From assembly GCF_900115155.1 (NCBI RefSeq), contig NZ_FOVM01000002.1, positions 374,550-438,549 on the forward strand: a stretch of 64,000 nucleotides of DNA, given 5' to 3'. This document shows, piece after piece, positions 6,756 to 16,691 of this stretch. The notes under the pieces are model-generated. The model was not told the origin of the DNA and ran no database searches. It saw nothing but the letters and a program-made list of their open reading frames with translations. Within the stretch, counting starts at the first letter, position 1. Every line of letters starts with the position of its first letter. The translations under genes were made by a program, and so were the position numbers. Origin of the DNA: Mycetocola miduiensis. GTDB lineage: Bacteria > Actinomycetota > Actinomycetes > Actinomycetales > Microbacteriaceae.

Positions 6756-9437
6756 TCACGCCAGCGATGGTTCCCGCCGGTGCGATGACCGCCGCACGAG
6801 TTTCTCTGCCTCTACGATGAGTAACACGCTGGATCCGACGCCGAGACACACGGCCCATTGCCACGGGCTGAGCGGAGTGAGCCCCAGGATTTCGGCTGAC
6901 ACAGACCATTGCATCGCACCCCAGTGTAGGAGTAGCGCTCCGACAGAGGTGAACAGCAACAGTTTGTTGCCGAGCGGGTTCAACTGGAACAGCGAGCGAT
7001 ATTGGGCCCGGGCGCTGAGCACCTGGAAGAAGTTCAAAGCCACGAACACGGTCAGAGTGAACGTACGAGCCTCAACCTCTGGCATCCCGCTCTCGAATGC
7101 CCAGGTGAAGACGACCAGAATGGCCACGGCCATCCACGTCGCCGTAATTCCAGTGCGATACCAGAGCGTGCGCGACAGGAGACCTTCGGTGCGGTCCCGA
7201 GGTGGCCGTTTCAGCTCGTCACCCTCGGCAGCCTCGAGCGCGAGGGCGATGTCCTGCACCCCGTTTGTGACGATGTTGATCCACAGCATCTGCAGCGGAA
7301 GAAAGAGCAAAGGCTGGTTGAGCACCACATTCGCCGACATGGCAAGAAGTGCAGCAGCACCGGTCGACAACAGGAAGAACGTGGCCTTGCGAATCGCCGC
7401 GAACGTGACACGGCCCTGTTCGACGGCATGAACAATCGTGACGAAATTGTCGTCGGTCAGCACGAGGTCAGCTGATTCGCGGGCGACATCGGTGCCAGAC
7501 CGGCCCATGGCCACTCCGATGGCTGCAGCCTTCAGCGCCGGTGCGTCATTCACGCCGTCACCGGTTACCGCGACGACGTGGTCGGCGGCCTGCAGCAGGC
7601 GCACGATACGCAGTTTGTCCTGCGGTGTCACCCGCGCGGCCACACTGACTTCCGCAAGCCGTACGGTCAGCGCATCGTCATCAAGTTCTGCCATCTCGGC
7701 CCCGGTGAGGGGAGGCACGTCGGTCGGCAGCCCCAGGCGTTTCGCGATCGCAGTCGCGGTCAGCGGCTGGTCGCCGGTGATCATCTTCACAGCGATCCCG
7801 GCTTCCTGGCAGGCACGTATTGCGGCTGCCACGTCAGCGCGAGGTGGGTCCGACATCCCCTGAAGGCCAAGAAAAGTGAGCCCGCTCGGTGTGGGAAGCG
7901 GCGACGATAGTTCCTCACCCGGCTCGAGTGTTCGGGTGGCCGTCGCGATAACACGCAGCCCGTCAGCAGCCATCCGACTGTTGGCGTCCTGGACAAGTTT
8001 ATGGTCGAGTTCGCTGGTGCCGGAGTGGCGGGCGAGGGAATCCGACATCGAAAGCAGAGTGTCAGCGGACCCCTTCACGTGCAGGACCCGTCGGCCGCGC
8101 TCGTCGACTCGAACCGTCTGTGAGTACCGGAGATCCGGTTCGTATGGCATATGGGCGCGGGGGGTCTCCGCGCGCTCCTCCTCGCTCAGCACACCGAACT
8201 CGAGCGCCGTCCGGGCCATTGCGACGTCGACGGCGTCACCGGTGAGTTCGGAGTGAGATCCGCCTCTCGTCGCCTCGTTTGTGAGTGCCCCGGTCAGCAG
8301 GACCGCCTTTATCGTCGGAGACTCCGTTGCTTGCCCGTCGGCTGCTGTCACGTCGACGGTGGAATCCGGTGTCCAGATGCGCTCGACGGTCAGCCGATTC
8401 TGGGTGAGGGTTCCGGTCTTGTCCGATGCAATGACGGTTGTGGAGCCAAGGGTTTCAACCGACGGGAGCGTACGGAGAATCGCATTGCGCGTCGCCATCC
8501 GTGAGACTCCGACGCTCATCGCCACGGTTAGGACGATTGGCAGGGATTCCGGGATGGATGCCACGGCAAGGGCAACAGCGGTTCGAAACATCTCCGAGAT
8601 ACTGTTTCCGGTGAGCACTCCGGCGACGAACACGGCGGTCACGCTGACGAGCACGATCAGCCCGATGCGCCGCTCCAGCTTGTGGGTGAGCATCTGGAGC
8701 GGGCCCGTGCCGGCGGGTCCTTGAACGAGCGCGTTGATCTCACCCAATTGGGTGTGAACACCGGTCGCCGTCACAACACCCACTCCACGGCCGCTCGTCA
8801 CAAATGTGCCGCTGAACGCCATGTTCGACCGCTCAGCAGAGGGAGAGTCGACCGGCACGGCGGCGGAGCGCTTGCTGGCCGCGACGGATTCGCCTGTGAG
8901 CATGGACTCGTCGACCCGCAGGGCGTTTGCCTGGAGAAGGCGCATGTCCGCTGGGATCCGTTCACCGCTTTCGATGAGCACGATATCGCCGGGCACCACG
9001 TCGGCGGCCGACACGACGTGCTCCGTGGCGTCCCGCAACACCCGGCAGGTATCGACGGAGAGGGACTGGAGTGCACGCACGTCGGCTTCCGCTTTGCGTT
9101 CCTGCCAGAACCCGAGAGCGGCGTTGAGGCCAAGAATGAGAGAGATTGCGATCGCATCGACTGGATGGTCGGTGGCGGCGGAGATCACTGCTGCTATAAC
9201 GAGGACACCGATCACCGGGCTCAGGAACTGGCGCAGCAGGACACGCCACCACGGCGTCGAGCTCGCGTAACTCAGCTCGTTTGGCCCGTACCGCTGCAGT
9301 CGGCTTTCGGCCTCGGTTGAACTGAGACCATTCTCTGAGCTCATCAGCTCGCGAAGTGCCTCCTGGCTGTTAATCAAGAACCATTTTCGTTGCGCAAGGA
9401 GAGCGGGGTCTGCGTCAGCCGCTCGTTGTGTCGCCAT
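6756..9437 (-). CDS. Cation-transporting P-type ATPase, type II (Ca2+/PacL-CtpF-like)
   Basis: 893 residues from the ATG at 9437, with the strong upstream sequence GGGAGGGGTC; the frame extends to 9506 without another good start. It has an N-terminal cation-ATPase domain, TGES in the actuator domain, PES in helix 4 (VASIPESLPIVLTVA), the phosphorylation site DKTGTLTQN at about residue 340, MITGDQP, the hinge TGDGVNDAPAL and a C-terminal four-helix cation-ATPase block. This is the architecture of P2 calcium-type pumps, like mycobacterial CtpF, itself a DosR regulon member. No box lies within 100 bases of the start. Three further P-type ATPases are in the window. Confidence 0.9.
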   Translation of the reverse strand: MATQRAADADPALLAQRKWFLINSQEALRELMSSENGLSSTEAESRLQRYGPNELSYASSTPWWRVLLRQFLSPVIGVLVIAAVISAATDHPVDAIAISLILGLNAALGFWQERKAEADVRALQSLSVDTCRVLRDATEHVVSAADVVPGDIVLIESGERIPADMRLLQANALRVDESMLTGESVAASKRSAAVPVDSPSAERSNMAFSGTFVTSGRGVGVVTATGVHTQLGEINALVQGPAGTGPLQMLTHKLERRIGLIVLVSVTAVFVAGVLTGNSISEMFRTAVALAVASIPESLPIVLTVAMSVGVSRMATRNAILRTLPSVETLGSTTVIASDKTGTLTQNRLTVERIWTPDSTVDVTAADGQATESPTIKAVLLTGALTNEATRGGSHSELTGDAVDVAMARTALEFGVLSEEERAETPRAHMPYEPDLRYSQTVRVDERGRRVLHVKGSADTLLSMSDSLARHSGTSELDHKLVQDANSRMAADGLRVIATATRTLEPGEELSSPLPTPSGLTFLGLQGMSDPPRADVAAAIRACQEAGIAVKMITGDQPLTATAIAKRLGLPTDVPPLTGAEMAELDDDALTVRLAEVSVAARVTPQDKLRIVRLLQAADHVVAVTGDGVNDAPALKAAAIGVAMGRSGTDVARESADLVLTDDNFVTIVHAVEQGRVTFAAIRKATFFLLSTGAAALLAMSANVVLNQPLLFLPLQMLWINIVTNGVQDIALALEAAEGDELKRPPRDRTEGLLSRTLWYRTGITATWMAVAILVVFTWAFESGMPEVEARTFTLTVFVALNFFQVLSARAQYRSLFQLNPLGNKLLLFTSVGALLLHWGAMQWSVSAEILGLTPLSPWQWAVCLGVGSSVLLIVEAEKLVRRSSHRREPSLA

Positions 9438-9893
9438 GACCCCTCCCGGTGAGTGGGGCTTCCATGCTAGCCGTGGCGTAGCGCGGGTTCGAGGCCCATG
9501 AGGCACCTACTCGGAAGCGACGCTGGCGATTTCGCGCGGGGATGGCCACTTCCGAGGGACCCGTTGTCGCCACGAGCGAACTCGCAGAGCATGTGCGGGC
9601 CATCTATGACCGCCACACCGCCGGTCGCGGTCCAGTCCGGCCGCCCCATCATTCCCTTTGTCGGGATCCACGAACGTCCTCCCACAGCAACACCGCCTTC
9701 CCTATGCCAAGGTGACGAGACCGCCGCAGAGCACTGCCAGTGACATCGCGATGTCGGGAACGGCTGTCACCATGCGTGGCCACGCTTCGATGAGCGGCAG
9801 ACCCGTCGCCCACAGGGGTATGAGGACCGCGGCGGCAAGCGGGAGCAACAGGTCAACTCCAACCGACCCAGCCGTCATCCGGCGCCGGTGAGG
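9438..9893. other. Gene-poor stretch
   Basis: Apart from a doubtful small minus-strand frame (9702-9878), nothing here resembles a known protein. One plus-strand frame from 9542 (MATSEGPVVATSELAEHVRA) looks protein-like for about 28 residues and then loses that character. It may be the eroded start of a gene. Confidence 0.4.
9702..9878 (-). CDS. Possible small membrane protein
   Basis: 58 residues from the ATG at 9878, with two hydrophobic stretches (VDLLLPLAAAVLIPLWATGLP and IAMSLAVLCGGLVTLA). There is no clear ribosome-binding site and no family I recognise. It lies beside the pfkB remnant, so it may itself be a fragment of a larger membrane protein. Confidence 0.25.
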   Translation of the reverse strand: MTAGSVGVDLLLPLAAAVLIPLWATGLPLIEAWPRMVTAVPDIAMSLAVLCGGLVTLA

Positions 9894-10067
9894 GCAGGAG
9901 ATGCTTTCCTTGCCGGACTTGTGTTGAAACTCGCTCAAGGCCAGCCGATTGAGAGCGCGTTCCGCACAGCCGTCGCCGCGGGAAGTGCCACCGCGATGAG
10001 GCCAGGCACCGAGCTCTGTTCTGCCGACGACGTTGCGAGGTTAGAGCGCGAACTCGAGTTCACCTGA
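9894..10067 (+). pseudogene. PfkB sugar kinase, C-terminal remnant
   Basis: Fifty-five codons in one frame (AGDAFLAGLVLKLAQGQPIESAF...ELCSADDVARLE) match the last 55 residues of the intact PfkB at 44480-45418 at about 80% identity. The fragment begins at the catalytic G-A-G-D loop, and everything upstream is missing. It ends in its own TGA. A dead copy left by deletion. Confidence 0.85.
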
Positions 10068-10127
10068 GTGGAGGGTTGGCGCAAGAGGGGGTTGTCCTCG
10101 GGAAGAGACCGGAGAGCGGGGTATCGG

Positions 10128-10850
10128 TTAACCGGTTCCCGAAACGGGGGTCCGTTGACCCAACCGGATCAATGCGATCCCCACGGCGATGAACCACACC
10201 CAAAGCAGCACGCCGTACCCCCAATAGAACAGCGGCGCCGCATGACGCAGCGCTTCACTGACGATCCCCAGGGCACCGGTCACAACCCCAAGCCAGGCGA
10301 CGACGCGCGGCAGCACACCGCGGGTCATAACGATGGAAATCAGTAGGATGCCGGCGGCTGAGAGTACACCGACGATGGCAGGTGTGTTGTTCTCGGCTAC
10401 GATCGCCTCGGCGGCTGTGGCGAACCTGTCACGCTCATGGACGGATGCCTCGGAATACCGGTCGCTGAGGTACACCAACGATAGCGAGCCTCGGCTCGTC
10501 ACCGGGATCGCGAGGATCAGCGCCCACGAGAGCCCGCCGATCACGCTGGCGATCAGAGCAAGGCTCTTGTTGATGGGCTCGAGCGCGACGAACAGTGCAA
10601 CGAACACCAGCACAGCGAGCGCGTTCGGCAGAATCCAGAGAATCTGCTCCAGCACGTAGGGCACCGTGTTGGCGGCGATGAACTCGAGCGTTGCTGTACC
10701 TCCGTGGACCGGCGGGGGCGCGATGAAGTCCACGATGAGCGCAGTGATGAGCAGCAGCACGAAGAGGATGGATGAGATTCCCGCAATGAGGTATAGCGAA
10801 CGCCACGTCTGTTGGCCAGTATCGGGCCGTATCGCGGACTTGATGGTCAT
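10128..10850 (-). CDS. Multi-pass membrane protein, DUF4386-like
   Basis: 240 residues with about six membrane segments (near 20-42, 60-82, 90-112, 165-185, 190-212 and 215-235). The features resemble DUF4386-type proteins: an N-terminal tail before the first helix, LSWALILAIPVTSRGSL, a loop with DRYSEASVHERDRFATAAEAI, and a final VGIALIRLG. The family has no known biochemical role. It lies 21 bp upstream of nothing recognisable and directly downstream of the Gly-rich membrane gene (10872-11111) on the same strand, so it may be co-transcribed from the box at 11147. Confidence 0.6.
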   Translation of the reverse strand: MTIKSAIRPDTGQQTWRSLYLIAGISSILFVLLLITALIVDFIAPPPVHGGTATLEFIAANTVPYVLEQILWILPNALAVLVFVALFVALEPINKSLALIASVIGGLSWALILAIPVTSRGSLSLVYLSDRYSEASVHERDRFATAAEAIVAENNTPAIVGVLSAAGILLISIVMTRGVLPRVVAWLGVVTGALGIVSEALRHAAPLFYWGYGVLLWVWFIAVGIALIRLGQRTPVSGTG

Positions 10851-10871
10851 GATTCTTTCCCGTCGGCATCC

Positions 10872-11111
10872 CTACGAGCTGGTGATCCGGTCTGAGGCAC
10901 GATCAGTGTCGGCTGCTGGCCGTTTCGTGAACAGGTCTCGTGCGACGGCGCCTGCGACCAGTCCGATACCCGCGCCGATCGCAGCACCAAGCGCGATGCC
11001 CGGGGCACCGGCGATCGCGACGCCGATGGTGAGGCCGGCTCCCGCGCCGAGCGCTATTCCCAAACCGGGAAGGGCCGGATAGAGCGACGAGTTCGTTCCT
11101 GAGTGTGTCAT
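10872..11111 (-). CDS. Small glycine-rich membrane protein
   Basis: 79 residues. Two glycine/alanine-rich hydrophobic segments (LGIALGAGAGLTIGVAIAG and GIALGAAIGAGIGLVAGAVA) are joined by a short turn, followed by a charged tail. The repeated GxxxG pattern suggests tight helix packing in the membrane. The ATG at 11111 has no ribosome-binding site but lies 35 bases from a box, with a TAGCGT hexamer 7 bp upstream of it: a leaderless start. Function unknown. Confidence 0.65.
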   Translation of the reverse strand: MTHSGTNSSLYPALPGLGIALGAGAGLTIGVAIAGAPGIALGAAIGAGIGLVAGAVARDLFTKRPAADTDRASDRITSS

Positions 11112-11146
11112 GCCGCCACGCTAGTTACTTTCGACCGCTTGTGACA

Positions 11147-11160
11147 GTGACTTAGGTCAC
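11147..11160 (-). promoter_or_regulatory. DosR-box-like site, leaderless promoter
   Basis: GTGACTTAGGTCAC is a perfect palindrome with GTGAC/GTCAC arms. The TAGCGT hexamer lies at 11118-11123 and the ATG at 11111 follows after exactly 35 bases. Confidence 0.7.
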
Positions 11161-11180
11161 AGCGTCTGGACGGAAGGACG

Positions 11181-13100
11181 CTAGTGCTTTGTTTCCGCGA
11201 CCGTGCGGCCACGTTGCGATGCGGTGACAGCCGAATCTCGGTTGTCGAGTCGACCGCCCACAGCACGCAGCGCGGCGAGGATTGTCGCCAGGTCGACGAG
11301 CTCCTGAATGATGGCGCCGGCGACCGCAGGAATGAAGCCGAAAGCGGCGATCAGCATCAGAACGACCGAGATCGCAATGCCCAGCCAGATGCTCTGCAGG
11401 GCAATCCGCACGGTGTCACGTCCAATGCCGACTCCGACCGCGACCCGGGAGATGTCGTCAACGAGGATCACGGCATCCGCCGATTCGCTGGCGGCCGTCG
11501 CCCCTTTGGCGCCCATCGCGATGCCGACGTCCGCCGCAGCGAGTACAGGCGCGTCATTCACGCCGTCACCCACCATGATCACCGGCCGTTCCGCGAGGCC
11601 GGCCACCTCAGCCACTTTGTCTGCCGGCAGGCACTCCGCACGCACGCGGGTGATGCCCAGCTCGGATGCCACGTGCTGCGCCGTTTGGACCGCGTCGCCG
11701 GTCAGCATCATCGATTGCCGGACGCCCAGAGCCTCGAGCCGTTGCAATGTGGCACGCGCATTGGCCCGCAGCGGATCGCTGGCCATCAAAGCGCCGGCGT
11801 ATGCCCCGTCGATCGCCACGTAGACGGCCAGTTGGCCGGGCCCGATCTTCGTGCGCCGCGCATCCGGGGCATGCTCGGCGACGAACGCGAACTTGCCGAC
11901 AACCACCTCTCGACCGAGCACTCGTGCAACCACCCCGTTGGTGGCGGCCTCACGTGCGTCCTCCGCTTCGTGCAGCGGGAGTCCACGGTCCTGCGCGGCC
12001 GCGATCATCGACGCGGCAAGCACATGGGATGAATACTGTTCGACACTGCCGACGAGGGTCAGCACCTCGTCGGCAGTGAACGGGGGCTCCGACCGCACAC
12101 CGGCAAATGCCGGTGCGCCGTGAGTCAACGTGCCGGTTTTGTCGAACACGACGGTCTTCGCGGCTGACAGCTGCTCGAGTACTCCGCCGCTCTTCACGAT
12201 GATTCCGTTTCGGGCTGCCCGGCTCATGCCGCCGATAAACGCCACCGGCGCGGCAATCAGAAGGGGGCACGGCGTGGCGAGGACCAGTACTTCGGCGAAC
12301 CGGACCGGGTCACCACTCAACGACCAGGCGACAGCCCCAAGAGCCAGCGCGAAGATCGTGAACGGTACGGCGTACCGGTCCGCGAGCCGAACAACCGGCG
12401 CCTTGCTCTCGGCAGCGCGGGCGACCAGGGCGACGATCTGTTGATATTGGCTCCCCGCGGCGGTCTCCGTCGCACGAATCTCGACAGCGGCTTCACCGTT
12501 GACGACACCGCTGAGCACCGCGTCGCCCGCATGTTTTTCCACTGGAATACTTTCGCCCGTGATGGAGGATTCATCGAAGGTCGTCTCGGCGGAAAGTAAT
12601 ACGCCATCGACCGGCACGATCTCCGACGGGCGCACGAGCAGCACGTCGCCCACATTGACTTCAGAAACGGGCAGGTCCCGGTAACCGCGCTCAACGGCGA
12701 GGTGGGCCAGTTGAGGCGCCCGGCTGAGCAGGGCATCCAGTTCGCGTTTGGCTCGCTGATTCGCGTACGCCTCCAGCGCTTCGCCACCGGTCAGCATGAG
12801 GACGACCAGCAGTGCCGCGATGTACTCGCCGACGAGAACGGTTGAGACAATGGCGGTCACAGCAAGGATGTCGAGCCCGAACTCCCGGCGAAGCATCGCC
12901 CGCACCATCCCGACAGCCTGCCACCCCGCCACGGCGAGGGAATACGCGCTGAACAGCCACGGCACCAGCCAGCTGGCGCCGAGAAACGCCAGGATGATTC
13001 CAGCGAGGCCCACAGCGATGGTGAGCGTGACCGGCCAGAACCGGAGAGCCAAACCTGCGACGCGGGTCATAACATCAGTCTGTCGGATAGACCGCCGCAT
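11181..13100 (-). CDS. Heavy-metal-type (P1B) P-type ATPase without N-terminal metal-binding domain
   Basis: 639 residues from the ATG at 13100 (GGAAGATCCTGAC upstream). The N-terminal membrane helices begin directly, with no CxxC domain. Actuator motif TGES, then the membrane motif TPCPLLIAAP in place of the usual CPC, DKTGTLTHG at about residue 319, a possible HP-type motif near SSHVLAAS, MLTGD and GDGVNDAPVL. The TPCP variant occurs in a P1B subgroup of uncertain metal specificity, so zinc, cadmium or copper transport cannot be assigned. The 3' end lies 70 bp from the start of the small Gly-rich gene. No clear box is seen upstream. Confidence 0.85.
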   Translation of the reverse strand: MRRSIRQTDVMTRVAGLALRFWPVTLTIAVGLAGIILAFLGASWLVPWLFSAYSLAVAGWQAVGMVRAMLRREFGLDILAVTAIVSTVLVGEYIAALLVVLMLTGGEALEAYANQRAKRELDALLSRAPQLAHLAVERGYRDLPVSEVNVGDVLLVRPSEIVPVDGVLLSAETTFDESSITGESIPVEKHAGDAVLSGVVNGEAAVEIRATETAAGSQYQQIVALVARAAESKAPVVRLADRYAVPFTIFALALGAVAWSLSGDPVRFAEVLVLATPCPLLIAAPVAFIGGMSRAARNGIIVKSGGVLEQLSAAKTVVFDKTGTLTHGAPAFAGVRSEPPFTADEVLTLVGSVEQYSSHVLAASMIAAAQDRGLPLHEAEDAREAATNGVVARVLGREVVVGKFAFVAEHAPDARRTKIGPGQLAVYVAIDGAYAGALMASDPLRANARATLQRLEALGVRQSMMLTGDAVQTAQHVASELGITRVRAECLPADKVAEVAGLAERPVIMVGDGVNDAPVLAAADVGIAMGAKGATAASESADAVILVDDISRVAVGVGIGRDTVRIALQSIWLGIAISVVLMLIAAFGFIPAVAGAIIQELVDLATILAALRAVGGRLDNRDSAVTASQRGRTVAETKH

Positions 13101-13225
13101 GTCAGGATCTTCCGAACTGCGGTCAGGTTCCGTTCGAGTCCGGCGGCCTTATCGACGACGTGCGTGGCGTCCCTTCAGGGACAAGGGGTGGCCTACCTGA
13201 GCGCCCGGCTCCTAGACTCGCTGAC

Positions 13226-15854
13226 GTGGCCCAGGAAGCGGAGTGGACTCGGCGCTACGAAGCCGTCATCTTCGACTTGGACGGCGTCGTCACCGACACA
13301 GCCACGGTGCACGCGGCCGCATGGAAGCGTCTTTTTGATGAGGTGCTGCCCCTGCTGAAACCGGATGCTCCACCCTTCGAAGAGGTCGAGGACTACCGTC
13401 GGAGCATCGATGGTCGACCTCGCGAAGACGGCATTCGCCTGTTCCTCGCTTCGCGCCGGGTCACACTTCCTGATAAAGCTGAGAACCCAGAACTCGCCTC
13501 AGCGACGTCGCCGACAGTACAGTCCTTGGCCGTTCGCAAACAGTACTTTTTCGAACGGGTGCTCAACGAGAACGGGGTGAGCGCCTATCCGGATGCGGTG
13601 ACGCTCCTGCACCGTTTACGGCAGTGCAGCGTCCCGACAGCTCGTGTCACGTCGAGCCGGAACTGTGGGCTGGTGCTTCAGACGGCCGAAATCGCGCATT
13701 TGTTCGATGTCACCGTCGACGGCATCGACGCGCAGCGGATGCACCTCCCGGGCAAGCCCGATCCGGCCGCATTTCTGGAGGCCGCCCGGTAGTTGCATGT
13801 GACGGCGGCTGAGACGGTCGTGCTCGAAGACGCGAACTCAGGGGTGGCTGCGGCGGTGAACGGCGGTTACGGCTGGGTGTCGGCGTCAGCCGGCATGGTG
13901 TGGATCAAGACCTGCTGGCGGCCGGCGCCCACCTGATCGTCACCGATCTGAGCGACCTTGACACCCGTCTCGCGGACACGCACCCGGGCTGGGGCGGTGG
14001 AGAGTCGCAGAACAACCCGTGGAGACTGCACTACATCGGTTTCGATCCGGCAACGGAGCCGCTGCGCGAAACTCGGTGCACGCTGGGCAACGGCTAGTGG
14101 GCCTCTCGCGGTGCCGCACCAGAAGCGAATTCGGCGGCGCCGCATTATGCCGGCACCTACCTCGCCGGCGTCTACAACCGGCTCCACACCCGCGTCGATG
14201 GCCGCAGCTTCGAAGACGAAAGCCTGGTGAACGCCCCGAACTGGTTGCCCTTCAGGTTTCGTATCGGCGATGCAGACACCTGGTTCGACCTTGCGAGGTC
14301 CGAACTCCTCGACTACGAGCAGACATTGGATCTCGGGCGTGCCGTGCTCACTCGCGCCTTCCGAACCCGGGATTCGGCCGGCGGCATCACGCGCATTACT
14401 CAAGAGCGGTTCGTGTCGCAGGAGGATGACCACGTGGCGGGCCTCACGGCGACATTCGAAGCCGAGAACTGGTCAGGTCCGGTCGTCTTCCGCTCGGGAT
14501 CGGAGGGCCGAGTCGCCAACCGCAATGTCTCCGAATACCGTCTCCTGGCCGACACTCACCTGGTACCGCGCGCAACCACCGAGCCGGACCCTGACACGGT
14601 GTTGCTCGAAATGGAAACCTCCCAGTCCGGGATCCATATTGCGATGGCCGCCCGTACGCGGACGCTCGTCGGCGGTGTCGTCCAGCATCCGCCACGCCGT
14701 CTGATGACAGATCCTTCCGGCTGGGTCGCCCATGAGATGTCACTGGAGGCGGGAGAGGGGCAGCCAGTGACGATGGAAAAGACAGTGGTCGTCTACACCT
14801 CCCGCGACAGGGCCATTTCATCACCCGCGCTTGCGGTGATGAAGCGCATACGCCGACTGCCTGATGTTGCGACGCTCCTTACCGCGCACGAGTCGGCATG
14901 GCGAGTCCTGCGGAACGAGTTCACGGTGCTACTCGCAACGGATTCAGAGCAGATCGAGAAACGCCCGCAATTGGCGCTGAACGTCAATACATTCCACGTA
15001 CTGCAAAGCGCCGCCGCCGTCACGGCCGACCTCGATGCCGGGCTTCCCGCCCGCGGCTTACACGGTGAAGGATATCGGGGACACATCTTCTGGGACGAGA
15101 TGTTCGTCTACCCGACGCTCTCTTTGCACCGTCCTGAGATCACTCGGGCGCTGCTCGGTTACCGCTATCGCTGGCTCGGTGAAGCACGGGAGGCAGCACG
15201 ACGGGCAGGTCACAAGGGGGCGATGTTTCCCTGGCAAAGCGGCATTGACGGGCGCGACGAATCCCGACCGAATCGTTCAACCTGCGTGACGACAGCTGGA
15301 TGCCCGATAATTCCCGGCTCCAGCGGCACGTGGGGCTGGCCATCGCGTACAGCGCGTGGAAGTTCTACGAATCCACTGGCGAGATCGGCTATCTGGTCGA
15401 GGAGGGGGCTGAGCTGATCATCCAGATCGCCCGGTTCGTCGCCAGCCTGGCCACACACGATGACACAACGGATCGGTACGACATCGCTGGAGTCATGGGC
15501 CCCGATGAGTTCCATGACGGATATCCGGACGCTCCCGGTGAGGGGCTTCGCAACAACGCCTATACGAATGTGATGGCTGCCTGGGTGATGCTACGTGCCG
15601 TGGACGTTGTCAACGTGCTGTCGCCCCGGTACGCCGACCAGATGTGGAACCGTATCCGACTGCGACCGGGGGAGGTGAAGCAATGGCGTCTCATCGGTAG
15701 CCGGCTGCGGGTCCCCTTCCACGCCGACGGCGTGATCAGCCAGTTCGAGGGCTACGAACGACTGAAGGAGTTTGACTGGGCAGGCTACCGCGCCCGCTAT
15801 GGCGCGATCGGCAGGCTCGACCTGATTCTGGCCGCCGAGGGGGACACCAGCTGA
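13226..15854 (+). pseudogene. HAD phosphatase-GH65 glycoside phosphorylase fusion, dead copy
   Basis: From GTG 13226 (VAQEAEWTRRYEAVIFDLDG) it follows the intact protein of 50733-53930 through the HAD domain and most of the GH65 domain. Lesions: TAG at 13790-13792 in place of Gln, a frameshift near 13890, TAG at about 14096 in place of Tyr (GNG-stop-W), a frameshift near 15260-15300, and loss of the last 210 residues after LDLILAAEGD. The catalytic stretch GVMGPDEFHDG is still readable. A TAGACT hexamer at 13213-13218 resembles the leaderless promoters of the island, but the box upstream has one poor half. Confidence 0.9.
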
Positions 15855-15914
15855 ACGGTCTAAAGCGAGTTCGCTGACCGTGGCCGCCCAGAGCCGCCAG
15901 TGAATTACTCTCGC

Positions 15915-15928
15915 GGGACCTTAGGCCC
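15915..15928 (+). promoter_or_regulatory. DosR-box-like site upstream of BON gene
   Basis: GGGACCTTAGGCCC. A CACAAT hexamer at 15952-15957 begins 24 bp past the box, predicting a leader of about 29 bases before the ATG at 15993. Confidence 0.75.
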
Positions 15929-15992
15929 TGCCTTCGCTGGCCGGTGATCTGCACAATGTGAACAGCGAATCAGCGAGTCGAAAGGATCCGGA

Positions 15993-16664
15993 ATGACTGC
16001 CTTGAATACCCAACCCCCGCGTAACGACAAGACGATTCAAGCGGCCGTTGAAGAGGAGCTCGAGTGGACACCCGAGGTTAACGCAGCTCATATTGGGGTG
16101 GCAGTCACCGACGGCCGCGTGATGCTTTCGGGGCAAGTGGACAGCGTCGTGGAACAGAGCGCCGCTATCAAGGCCGCACTCAGGATCAGCGGTGTCACCG
16201 GGGTCGAAGACGACCTCGCGGTTCGCCATCACACCGACTCGACGACGGACGCTGACATTCAGCAAACCGTCGATCGAGTGCTCGAGTGGACCAGTGGTGT
16301 CCCCAGCTCGATTAAAGCCAAGGTGCATGATCGCAAGGTCGTCCTCACCGGACAGGCGGATTGGAACTATCAGCGCTTAGCCGCTGGGAAAGCCGTCGAA
16401 CGGGTCTTCGCAGTGCTTTCGGTCGATAATCAGATCACGTTGAGGCGTCGGCCGTCGGCCGACGACACTGCTGAGCGCATCAAGAATGCCTTCGTGCGGA
16501 ATGCCACTCTTGACGCGAACACCATCACGGTGAGTGTTTCTGGAAGCGAAGTAACCCTCAGCGGGTCTGTTCATTCGTGGGCCGAAAAGAAACAGGCTGG
16601 CCTGGCCGCCTGGGCCTCTCCCAATGTCACGGACGTCAAGAACGAGATCACCGTCGTCGCGTGA
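15993..16664 (+). CDS. Triple BON-domain protein (copy 1)
   Basis: 223 residues with an AAAGGATCC ribosome-binding region. Three BON domains lie at about residues 15-80, 88-150 and 155-220. Each has the pattern of a short helix with W-x-P/x-V, a beta-strand G-x-V-x-L-x-G-x-V and a helix rich in Ala (GRVMLSGQVDS, RKVVLTGQADW, SEVTLSGSVHS). There is no signal peptide, so it is probably cytoplasmic. BON domains are thought to bind phospholipid or act as osmotic-stress modules. Paralogues at 35654 and 48896 also have a box, at 64-72 bp. Confidence 0.9.
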   Translation: MTALNTQPPRNDKTIQAAVEEELEWTPEVNAAHIGVAVTDGRVMLSGQVDSVVEQSAAIKAALRISGVTGVEDDLAVRHHTDSTTDADIQQTVDRVLEWTSGVPSSIKAKVHDRKVVLTGQADWNYQRLAAGKAVERVFAVLSVDNQITLRRRPSADDTAERIKNAFVRNATLDANTITVSVSGSEVTLSGSVHSWAEKKQAGLAAWASPNVTDVKNEITVVA

Positions 16665-16691
16665 TCGTAGGCGTGGGCCGGTAGCATCTGA

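Noticed and set aside
13169-13191. GTCCCTTCAGGGAC and the overlapping GGGACAAGGGGTGG before the dead GH65 copy
   Set aside because: The first is a palindrome with inverted arm order, the second has only one good arm. Position relative to the TAGACT hexamer is off by about two bases. Possibly an eroded box, not listed as one.
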